Source: Candidatus Woesearchaeota archaeon (lineage in GTDB: Archaea; Nanobdellota; Nanobdellia; SCGC-AAA011-G17; GW2011-AR20). Taken from it: a stretch of DNA of 16,207 nt. The translations under genes were made by a program, and so were the position numbers. Below the pieces are notes generated by a model, which was not told the DNA's origin, did not search any database, and was given only the letters and a program-made list of their open reading frames with translations. Below are positions 1 to 5,547 of this stretch, piece by piece. Every line of letters starts with the position of its first letter. The first letter of the stretch is position 1. Location of the stretch: positions 1 through 16,207 of the forward strand of contig JAGVZC010000018.1 in NCBI GenBank assembly GCA_018302885.1. Reading direction: 5' to 3'.

Positions 1-99
1 CCTGAAACATATAAAAGAAGCAATCGGGAAAAATTTTTAAGATTATATATGATTTCTTATCAAAAAGTTAATTTTATTAATATAACTGATGAATTATAA
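1..99 (+). CDS. C-terminal tail of an unidentified gene (partial)
   Basis: Frame 1 is open from the window edge to a TAA at 97-99, giving 32 residues ending in NFINITDEL. The stop lies 2 nt before the ATG of the cysteine desulfurase, which is operon-like spacing. The peptide is rich in Lys, Arg, Tyr and Phe and I do not recognise it. An open frame this short can occur by chance in AT-rich DNA, and a weak TATA-like stretch at about 72-80 could instead be a leaderless promoter for the next gene. Confidence 0.45.
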   Translation, partial: PETYKRSNREKFLRLYMISYQKVNFINITDEL

Positions 100-101
100 C
101 T

Positions 102-1247
102 ATGGATATTAGAAAAGATTTTCCTGTGTTAAGCAAGGATATTGTATACTTGGATTCAGCATGTATGAGTTTAAAACCTAATTCAGTGATTAACAAGTTA
201 AATGAATATTACAATGAATATCCCGCATGTTCTGGAAGAAGCGGTCATCAGTTAAGCAATAGAGTGAATGAGGAAGTTTACAAGACAAGAGAGTTAATAT
301 CAAAATTCTTCAACATAAAGAAGGAAAATTTAATATTCACAAGAAACACAACAGAATCAATAAATATAATTGCAAATAATTTCAAGGACAAAAAAGTTCT
401 AATAACAGACAAGGAGCATAATTCAAATTTATTGCCATGGCAGAGAAACTGCAAATTAAAAGTTCTGGGTTCAAACAAGGATAATACATTCAATCTTGAA
501 GGTCTGAAGAACAACATCAAAGATGTTGATTTGGTTGCAATCAACCACATATCAAACCTTGACGGGGTAATTAATCCAATAAAAGAGGTAATAAAAATTG
601 CCCATGAAAATAATGTATCCGTATCTATTGATGCTGCACAGTCTGCAGGGCATACAGAGATCAATTTCAAAAAATTAGACATTGATTTTCTATCGTGTTC
701 AGGGCATAAAATTCTTGGCCCGACAGGAACAGGATTATTCATTGCAAAGAAAGAATTTCTTGATGAATTTGAGCCTTTGAACATTGGTGGGGGAACTGTA
801 AAGGATTCAACATATGCAAGCCATGAATATGAAGAAATTCCCCATAAATTTGAAGCTGGGTTGCAGGATTATGCAGGCATAATTGCATTGAGAGAGGCAT
901 TTAATTATCTGAATAAAGTTGGATTTTCAAAAGTAGAGAAAAATGAACTGCAGTTAAATAAAATAATGACGGAAGAATTGCTTGATAAAGTTCAGTTGAT
1001 TGGCCCTGAAGATTACAGATTAAGACCTTCAATATTCAGCTTTAATGTAAAAGGGTTTTCCCCCCTTGATATTGGAATGATACTGAACTCATCTAAAAAC
1101 ATATGCATAAGAGCAGGAGCTCACTGCGTTCATTCATGGTTCAACAAGCATGATTTACAAGGTTCAGCAAGAGCATCTCTCTATTTATATAACAACGAGG
1201 ATGATGTAATAACTTTTGTGAATGAAGTGAAGAAGATAATAAAATGA
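102..1247 (+). CDS. Class V aminotransferase, SufS-like cysteine desulfurase
   Basis: This is a PLP-dependent enzyme of the class V aminotransferase fold, most like the group II (SufS/CsdA) cysteine desulfurases that take sulfur from L-cysteine to an active-site cysteine for Fe-S cluster or tRNA thiolation pathways. The 381-aa length is near the family norm. Visible marks are the PLP-stacking His106 in KEHNSN, the cofactor Asp177 in SIDAAQSAGH, the Schiff-base Lys203 in CSGHKILGPTG, the GGGTV loop at 229-233, and Cys342 in IRAGAHCVHSWF, where SufS carries its persulfide cysteine, followed by GSARASLYLYN. No SufE or SufBCD gene is visible. The stop overlaps the next start (ATGA), so it is co-transcribed with the thioredoxin-like gene. 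Enzyme class is secure; whether it feeds Fe-S assembly or another sulfur acceptor is open. Confidence 0.9.
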   Translation: MDIRKDFPVLSKDIVYLDSACMSLKPNSVINKLNEYYNEYPACSGRSGHQLSNRVNEEVYKTRELISKFFNIKKENLIFTRNTTESINIIANNFKDKKVLITDKEHNSNLLPWQRNCKLKVLGSNKDNTFNLEGLKNNIKDVDLVAINHISNLDGVINPIKEVIKIAHENNVSVSIDAAQSAGHTEINFKKLDIDFLSCSGHKILGPTGTGLFIAKKEFLDEFEPLNIGGGTVKDSTYASHEYEEIPHKFEAGLQDYAGIIALREAFNYLNKVGFSKVEKNELQLNKIMTEELLDKVQLIGPEDYRLRPSIFSFNVKGFSPLDIGMILNSSKNICIRAGAHCVHSWFNKHDLQGSARASLYLYNNEDDVITFVNEVKKIIK

Positions 1248-1612
1248 GAAAAAAAATAACATACACAATGATAGCAATTATTGCACTGGTTGTCATCCTG
1301 TCTCTTATTTTAAAGCCGTTGAACAAAACAGGCGAATTTGATGACTTGGTAAACTGCATGGCTTCAAAAGAAATAAAGATGTACGGAGCATACTGGTGTT
1401 CACACTGCAATCAGCAGAAAGAATTATTCGGAGACTCTGTCAATCTGTTTGAGGAAAAGATTTATGTTGAATGTGCAGAGGATGCATCTGACAATGAAAG
1501 GCAAAAATGCATAGAAAAAGGAATCACAGGATATCCTACATGGATAATAAACAATGAAAAGGTTCTTGGAACCAAATCAATGAAGAAATTAGCAGAACTA
1601 TCTGAATGTTAA
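1244..1612 (+). CDS. Membrane-anchored thioredoxin-like protein with CxxC
   Basis: The product has 122 aa. Residues 5-24 form one hydrophobic segment (membrane anchor or uncleaved signal), so the rest probably lies outside the cytoplasm. It is followed by a thioredoxin-like core with the redox motif W51-C52-S-H-C55 and the cis-proline loop GITGYPTW with Pro98. The stretch around YGAYWCSHC and the extra cysteines C38, C77, C89 and C122 resemble the thioredoxin-like domain that in many prokaryotes is fused to, or partners, vitamin K epoxide reductase (VKOR); no VKOR gene is in the window. The role is presumably thiol-disulfide exchange on exported proteins, which fits the Cys-rich secreted proteins nearby. 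It overlaps the desulfurase stop by ATGA. A paralogue lacking the CxxC is at 1932-2318. Confidence 0.85.
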   Translation: MRKKITYTMIAIIALVVILSLILKPLNKTGEFDDLVNCMASKEIKMYGAYWCSHCNQQKELFGDSVNLFEEKIYVECAEDASDNERQKCIEKGITGYPTWIINNEKVLGTKSMKKLAELSEC

Positions 1613-1630
1613 TTATAAAAAAATAAAAAA

Positions 1631-1837
1631 TTATCTTTTCCTTCTTGATTTTCTTTTTCTTGGTGCAGCTTTTGGTACTGGAGCAGATCTTTTCTTATGT
1701 GACATGCCTGACAAGCTTAATATTATTATAATTGCTGCAAAGATATAAACAAATATATCAGATGCACTGTTTCTCATAGCTGTAAATATTATTATCAAAA
1801 CCCCCAATGCCAAATGAAACCAACTAAAACCACCCAT
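1631..1837 (-). CDS. Small two-helix membrane protein with basic C-terminal tail
   Basis: The product has 68 aa. Two hydrophobic segments (about residues 6-21 and 28-43) are followed by a C-terminal tail with runs of Lys and Arg (KKRSAPVPKAAPRKRKSRR), likely cytoplasmic by the positive-inside rule and able to bind nucleic acid or acidic lipid head groups. I recognise no named family. The ATG is supported by a near-ideal Shine-Dalgarno (GGAGGTGAT) 5 nt upstream and a TATA box further up. It converges on the thioredoxin-like gene (18 nt between stops) and diverges from the gene at 1932. It is a real but functionally unknown gene. Confidence 0.7.
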   Translation of the reverse strand: MGGFSWFHLALGVLIIIFTAMRNSASDIFVYIFAAIIIILSLSGMSHKKRSAPVPKAAPRKRKSRRKR

Positions 1838-1842
1838 TTATA

Positions 1843-1851
1843 ATCACCTCC
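1843..1851 (-). promoter_or_regulatory. Strong Shine-Dalgarno GGAGGTGAT
   Basis: Read on the minus strand, GGAGGTGAT ends 5 nt before the ATG at 1837. It is a perfect complement of the ATCACCTCC tail typical of archaeal 16S rRNA. It decides the start of the 68-aa gene and shows that this organism uses SD-led initiation alongside leaderless starts. Confidence 0.85.
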
Positions 1852-1880
1852 AATTTATATAGAATAGAACATCCTTTATT

Positions 1881-1890
1881 GTTTATAAAC
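1881..1890 (-). promoter_or_regulatory. TATA box for the 68-aa membrane protein
   Basis: GTTTATAAAC is centred about 26 nt upstream of a predicted transcription start near 1859, giving a leader of roughly 20 nt that contains the SD at 1843-1851. The motif is itself palindromic, but the plus-strand gene at 1932 is better served by the separate box at 1902-1910. Confidence 0.5.
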
Positions 1891-1901
1891 TTATTGAAAA
1901 A

Positions 1902-1910
1902 GTTTAAAAA
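1902..1910 (+). promoter_or_regulatory. TATA box for the 1932 operon (leaderless)
   Basis: GTTTAAAAA is centred 26 nt upstream of the ATG at 1932, so transcription should start at or next to the start codon. No SD is present. The upstream TTGAAAAA is purine-rich as expected for a TFB recognition element. Confidence 0.6.
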
Positions 1911-1931
1911 TTCTTGTCTTCTTAAAAAAAC

Positions 1932-2318
1932 ATGAAAAAAATATTGGTTATTTCAATTGCTGTGATAATTATAATTATCGGTTTTGTACTGGCAGTCAAT
2001 TTCAATGTCATCCCAAAAAAAGAATATGGAGAATATGACAAGTTTGTTATTTGCCTGAAATCGTCTGGAGCTAAATTATACGGGGATTATGCAAATTCAG
2101 ACACATTAAAACAGATGAGTTTCCTTGGAGATTCCTACCAGATGCTTATAGATACAAACATCTATATTGAATGCAACAGATATGGATACAATCCAAAAAC
2201 TGACAAATGCAAAGAAGAAGGAATTACAGGATATCCTACCTGGGTTATAAAAGGAAATAAATATGCCGGAATTCAGGGGCTTAACAAACTATCCTCATTG
2301 ACCGGATGTAAATCATGA
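1932..2318 (+). CDS. Thioredoxin-like paralogue lacking the CxxC
   Basis: This 128-aa protein aligns with the 122-aa thioredoxin-like protein at 1244-1612 along its whole length: an N-terminal membrane segment (about 4-22), a shared YG-x-Y strand, the LFGDS/FLGDS segment, IYVEC/IYIEC, and the loop GITGYPTW with its cis-proline (Pro102). The catalytic WCSHC of the paralogue is replaced without gaps by A54-N-S-D-T58, so both redox cysteines are gone. The four other cysteines (41, 81, 93, 126) are kept at matching positions (38, 77, 89, 122). It therefore cannot act as a standard thiol oxidoreductase; a binding, chaperone or structural disulfide role is possible. It is the first gene of an overlapping operon with the Lit-like and Lgt genes (ATGA at 2315). 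Confidence 0.8.
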   Translation: MKKILVISIAVIIIIIGFVLAVNFNVIPKKEYGEYDKFVICLKSSGAKLYGDYANSDTLKQMSFLGDSYQMLIDTNIYIECNRYGYNPKTDKCKEEGITGYPTWVIKGNKYAGIQGLNKLSSLTGCKS

Positions 2319-2866
2319 AGATAAAATATTTTCTTTTATTTCTAATTCCAATTTTTATAATATTATTCAACATCAATGCTTTAATATTCAACTACAACTA
2401 TGAAAATGATGTTCATCATAATTTAATTGATTTTTTTAATGGAAAAGAGTTAAAGTTTGATTATACAGAAAGAGAGCTTATTCATTTGTATGATGTAAAC
2501 TTGCTTGTTAATCTGTTAAGGATTACTGTTTATATTTTAGCTTCTCTTATTTTATTAATATTATTATTTAACAAGGAAAAGATATTTGATGTTCTGTTAA
2601 TGTCTGGATTGATAACAATCGGAATTGCATTGATTTTATCTTTGATTAACTTTAATGCATTATTCATTAAATTCCATGAAACACTATTTACAAACAATTA
2701 CTGGATGCTAAGCAGCGATACTTTGCTGATAAAGACATACCCAATTGAATTTTTCATCAGTTTCTTCAAAAGATTAATCTTAAATATAATAATTGTCAGT
2801 TTAATATTAATCGGAGTTGGATTACTGAAAAATGTTCATACACAATATAAATCCTGCAATTCTTAG
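2315..2866 (+). CDS. DUF1461 / Lit-like integral membrane protein
   Basis: The product is a 183-aa protein with about four hydrophobic segments (4-26, 65-85, 92-113, 145-171). Residues 116-147 match the signature I know from the DUF1461/TIGR01906 family: FHETLFTNNYWML, then SSDTLLIKTYPIEFF. The first extracytoplasmic loop also fits (HNLIDFFNG at 35-43, then a conserved Glu/His/Asp stretch ELIHLYDV around His57). From memory, this family includes bacterial Lit, the lipoprotein intramolecular transacylase that moves an acyl chain from the diacylglyceryl group to the N-terminus; His57 and His121 are plausible counterparts of its essential histidines. The gene starts by ATGA overlap and its 3' end overlaps lgt by 35 nt, implying translational coupling. 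Family membership is fairly sure; catalytic function is inferred from the family and the lgt neighbour. It is somewhat shorter than bacterial members. Confidence 0.7.
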   Translation: MKIKYFLLFLIPIFIILFNINALIFNYNYENDVHHNLIDFFNGKELKFDYTERELIHLYDVNLLVNLLRITVYILASLILLILLFNKEKIFDVLLMSGLITIGIALILSLINFNALFIKFHETLFTNNYWMLSSDTLLIKTYPIEFFISFFKRLILNIIIVSLILIGVGLLKNVHTQYKSCNS

Positions 2867-3569
2867 CATATTTGGGCTGGAGATAAGATATTATGGGATG
2901 GTCTATGTAATTGGATTTTTGCTTGTCCTTTTTATTTTATTAAAACAAAATGATAAGTTAAGATTAACAAAGGATGAAATTTATGACTACATATTTTATT
3001 CAATTATTTTTGTCATTTTAGGAGCAAGGCTGTTTGAGATTTTATTCTATCAGCCTTCCTATTACTTCAGCAATCCACTGCAGATGATAATGATATGGAA
3101 AGGCGGATTAAGCTTTCATGGTGGATTAGCTGGAATTGTAATATGGACTTATTTTTTTGCAAGAAAGAAAAAAATTCATTTTTATGATTTAACTGACATT
3201 CTGGTTATTCCTGCTGCATTAATCTTATTCGTTGGGAGAATTGCCAACTTCATAAACGGAGAACTAGTTGGAAGAATAACAAATGTTTCGTGGGCTGTAA
3301 AATTTCCTAATTATGAAGAATACAGACATCCATCACAGATTTATGAAGCACTAAAAAACCTGTTAATATTTTTTGTTTTGTTCTTCCTGAGAAACAAGAA
3401 TTTAAAAAAAGGAACATTGACATGGCTGTTTGTCCTTATGTATGGCATTTTAAGATTCCTGATTGAATTTTCAAAAGAGCCAACTTCATATGTTTTAGGA
3501 ATTCCCACAGGACAAATATTCAGTTTCCTGATGATAATAGCTGGAGGTTATTTTTTACTGAGAAAATGA
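2832..3569 (+). CDS. lgt: Prolipoprotein diacylglyceryl transferase (Lgt)
   Basis: The 245-aa, multi-helix membrane protein carries every landmark of bacterial Lgt, which transfers a diacylglyceryl group from phospholipid to the lipobox cysteine of preprolipoproteins. Visible motifs are IRYYGMVY near residue 18, GGLSFHGGLAG (His96), the Lgt signature GRIANFINGELVGR (Arg136, Asn139, Asn142, Glu144), HPSQIYEA (166-173), and YGILRFLIEF with Arg208 matching a second essential arginine of the family. The ATG lies inside the 3' end of the Lit-like gene and the stop overlaps the next ATG, so four genes form one operon. Lgt is unusual for an archaeon: archaeal phospholipids are typically ether-linked with isoprenoid chains, so the lipid donor here is uncertain. 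No signal peptidase II gene is in the window. Confidence 0.93.
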   Translation: MFIHNINPAILSIFGLEIRYYGMVYVIGFLLVLFILLKQNDKLRLTKDEIYDYIFYSIIFVILGARLFEILFYQPSYYFSNPLQMIMIWKGGLSFHGGLAGIVIWTYFFARKKKIHFYDLTDILVIPAALILFVGRIANFINGELVGRITNVSWAVKFPNYEEYRHPSQIYEALKNLLIFFVLFFLRNKNLKKGTLTWLFVLMYGILRFLIEFSKEPTSYVLGIPTGQIFSFLMIIAGGYFLLRK

Positions 3570-3718
3570 TGATAAAAGCATGCCCAAAATGCGGGTCAAG
3601 AAATATAATACTGCACGCCGGAGGAAGCACGGGATTTTACAATTGTTTAGACTGCGGATATATAGGACCAATAATAATAGAAAGTGAAGATAGATTAAAT
3701 CTGAAGTCCAGAAAATAA
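3566..3718 (+). CDS. Small zinc-ribbon protein (50 aa)
   Basis: A 50-aa reading frame starts at the ATG overlapping the lgt stop (ATGATGATAAAA; a second in-frame ATG follows immediately) and ends at TAA 3716-3718. It reads MMIKACPKCGSRNI, then FYNCLDCGYIGP: two CxxC knuckles (Cys6/Cys9 and Cys27/Cys30) spaced 17 residues apart, a classic treble-clef or rubredoxin-like zinc ribbon as found in small archaeal nucleic-acid-binding proteins. The C-terminus is polar and basic. Its last 24 bases overlap antisense with the end of the TadC-like gene. It is the last gene of the Lgt operon, though it may have no functional link to lipidation. Confidence 0.8.
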   Translation: MMIKACPKCGSRNIILHAGGSTGFYNCLDCGYIGPIIIESEDRLNLKSRK

Positions 3719-4705
3719 GCTAGTCAGAATAATAGAGAACAACAAAAATAATCCCATGCTTACAATCACATAAACAGGAATATTCTTCAACCCCTCCTTT
3801 GCTGAACCTTTCTTTACTGTAGATATGATTAATGCCGAGAAAAGGCTTGTCATGAAAAGCATGATGTAAGCAAATATCTTGAAATCAGTTGCGCTCAATC
3901 CCTGACCAAGATTCTGTATAGGCAATTTAGTTGATACTGTCGCTGCAGAGCTCAAATCCAATTTTCCGGTCAATCCTGACATGATGATAATAATCCTGTG
4001 AGCAAGGGAGTACAGCAATGGTGCAGCAATCAATGAGGCAAATCCGATGAATATTGTATACATTGTAACACTTCCTGCAATCTCCTTTTTCATTATCTGA
4101 TTCTCCTTCACACCCCATGCTATCTTGCTAATCAATGAAGCAACCTCTCCTCCTGATTCAAGGCTTTCCAATAACAAGATGAATGACTTCTTCAATGTAT
4201 TAGAATCATATTTCTCAGTGAATTCAGTAATTGCCTGATTCAAGTCCCCCCCGGACATTATCTTCTTTGCCACAGTTTCCATCTCCTCAGCAAGTATTCC
4301 AAACTTGTCCCTTACTGAATATAACAAAGCCTGATCAATTGTCATCCCTGCACCAACATTAGCAGAGACCAATTCCAGATAATCAGGCAGAACATCCTCA
4401 ACCTCATTTCTCCTCATAATTTTCCTGTAAGTCATCCATGCATAGAACAAGAATGCAAATACAAAGAAGATTATGAAGAATACAAAGATGAAATAACTTA
4501 CGAAAGATATGAAAATATTAACGCCTTTGTAATACTGGAACAAATCCCTGAATATTATAAGTATAAGAAAACTCAAAATAAAATCAATCACAAGAGCCCT
4601 TATCAACAAAGTTGGCAGCTTAATCTTAATTCCGGAAACTTTGAACTGCCTTTCCAATTCTTTAATAAGACTTAAAGGCAAAAATAACCTTTCTATGACT
4701 TTCAT
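3695..4705 (-). CDS. Type II secretion F-domain membrane protein (TadC/FlaJ-like)
   Basis: This 336-aa polytopic protein belongs to the GspF/TadC/FlaJ family, the inner-membrane platform that couples the assembly ATPase to pilin polymerisation. Hydrophobic segments lie at about 34-52, 64-92, 212-240, 275-295 and 308-332. Between them (about 97-210) sits the cytoplasmic T2SSF helical domain: DVLPDYLELVSANVGAGMT, then the repeat-like SGGDLNQAI and SLESGGEVASLI segments. The start overlaps the upstream TadB-like gene by ATGA, so it ends a four-gene operon of winged-helix protein, ATPase, TadB-like and TadC-like proteins. Two platform proteins rather than one is the Tad-type arrangement. Its 3' end overlaps the zinc-ribbon gene by 24 nt in convergent orientation. 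Confidence 0.85.
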   Translation of the reverse strand: MKVIERLFLPLSLIKELERQFKVSGIKIKLPTLLIRALVIDFILSFLILIIFRDLFQYYKGVNIFISFVSYFIFVFFIIFFVFAFLFYAWMTYRKIMRRNEVEDVLPDYLELVSANVGAGMTIDQALLYSVRDKFGILAEEMETVAKKIMSGGDLNQAITEFTEKYDSNTLKKSFILLLESLESGGEVASLISKIAWGVKENQIMKKEIAGSVTMYTIFIGFASLIAAPLLYSLAHRIIIIMSGLTGKLDLSSAATVSTKLPIQNLGQGLSATDFKIFAYIMLFMTSLFSALIISTVKKGSAKEGLKNIPVYVIVSMGLFLLFSIILTSLFSGLQI

Positions 4706-5502
4706 ATTGCGAATCCCGGCCTTGAGCTTTTAATCATATTAAGGAACATGAACTGAATAAACACCAAAAACAGTGCAATACCTATCAATGCCCCAACACC
4801 CAAATTAATGCCTAAAAATGTACTTAACAAGGAAAGCATTGTAATCCCCAGTGAAGGCAAAATGACTGCCATCATCAGATAAAACATGACCATTGGATTA
4901 AGCTTTTTCTCATAAGTCTTCATTTCAATCAGCTGCTCTTTTGTTATCTGCTCAACCATGGATTCAAGAGCAACACTTACATCAGCGCCGGTCCTTAACG
5001 AATTCATTATCTGCCACATTAATTTCCTGAAATTTGGCGACGGTGTTATTTCAATAACTTCATTGATAGCAGTGTCAAGAGGCTTTCCAACTTCAACTCT
5101 TTTTATTATATCCTCTATATGCGCCCCTATTCCATGATATGCCTGAGAAACATTAACCAAAGCATCAAACAATGGAACACCCGCACTCAACTCAACCAAA
5201 AGAAATCTTCCTGCATAGACAATTTCTGAATCAACATCAGTAACTAATTTCTTTGCCTTGACTTTTGGAGAATTTATGATTATATTAAAGAAAATTAATG
5301 CAAAAGGAATCAACAAAGCCAATAATAATAAACTCTTTTCAACTTTTAAAAGGAACAAAGCCAGTGAAACTCCAAGGGCAACAGTGACCATGACTGTCAT
5401 AAAAAATGCACTTTTTACAAATTCCTCGGGCTTTTTTTTAATATGCGCCTGCTCAAGATAAAGTTTCAAACTGGGAAATTTCTGAGCAATATATTTATAC
5501 AT
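4702..5502 (-). CDS. Type II secretion F-domain membrane protein (TadB-like)
   Basis: The product is a 266-aa second platform protein of the T2SSF family. Two adjacent N-terminal membrane segments (about 30-53 and 56-76) precede the cytoplasmic helical domain (about 85-200) with the family pattern SEIVYAGRFLLVELSAGVPL and NSLRTGADVSVALESM, then two C-terminal segments (about 205-229 and 234-256). I chose the ATG at 5502: GAGGTG at 5508-5513 lies 5 nt upstream, a better distance than to the in-frame TTG at 5505. It overlaps the TadC-like start by ATGA and follows the ATPase stop by about 45 nt. It probably pairs with the TadC-like protein to form a heteromeric platform beneath the pilus. Confidence 0.85.
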   Translation of the reverse strand: MYKYIAQKFPSLKLYLEQAHIKKKPEEFVKSAFFMTVMVTVALGVSLALFLLKVEKSLLLLALLIPFALIFFNIIINSPKVKAKKLVTDVDSEIVYAGRFLLVELSAGVPLFDALVNVSQAYHGIGAHIEDIIKRVEVGKPLDTAINEVIEITPSPNFRKLMWQIMNSLRTGADVSVALESMVEQITKEQLIEMKTYEKKLNPMVMFYLMMAVILPSLGITMLSLLSTFLGINLGVGALIGIALFLVFIQFMFLNMIKSSRPGFAI

Positions 5503-5507
5503 CAAAC

Positions 5508-5513
5508 CACCTC
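5508..5513 (-). promoter_or_regulatory. Shine-Dalgarno GAGGTG of the TadB-like gene
   Basis: GAGGTG on the minus strand lies 5 nt from the ATG at 5502 and only 2 nt from the alternative TTG at 5505, which decides in favour of the ATG. It is the only non-overlapping junction inside the assembly operon and so needs its own ribosome site. Confidence 0.7.
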
Positions 5514-5547
5514 TTATTTAAAAATTATAGTTTAAGAATATAAAAGT

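Noticed and set aside
278..784. A 168-codon minus-strand frame opposite the cysteine desulfurase
   Set aside because: The plus-strand frame carries all catalytic motifs of a complete enzyme; the antisense frame has no recognisable motif or initiation signal.
1244..1612. A VKOR-thioredoxin fusion or VKOR gene
   Set aside because: Only the thioredoxin-like part with a single anchor helix is present; the four-helix VKOR domain with its own CxxC is absent from this window.
1613..1630. A stem-loop terminator between the convergent genes
   Set aside because: The 18-nt gap is A/T-rich with no convincing stem; poly-T termination is possible but not distinguishable from background composition.
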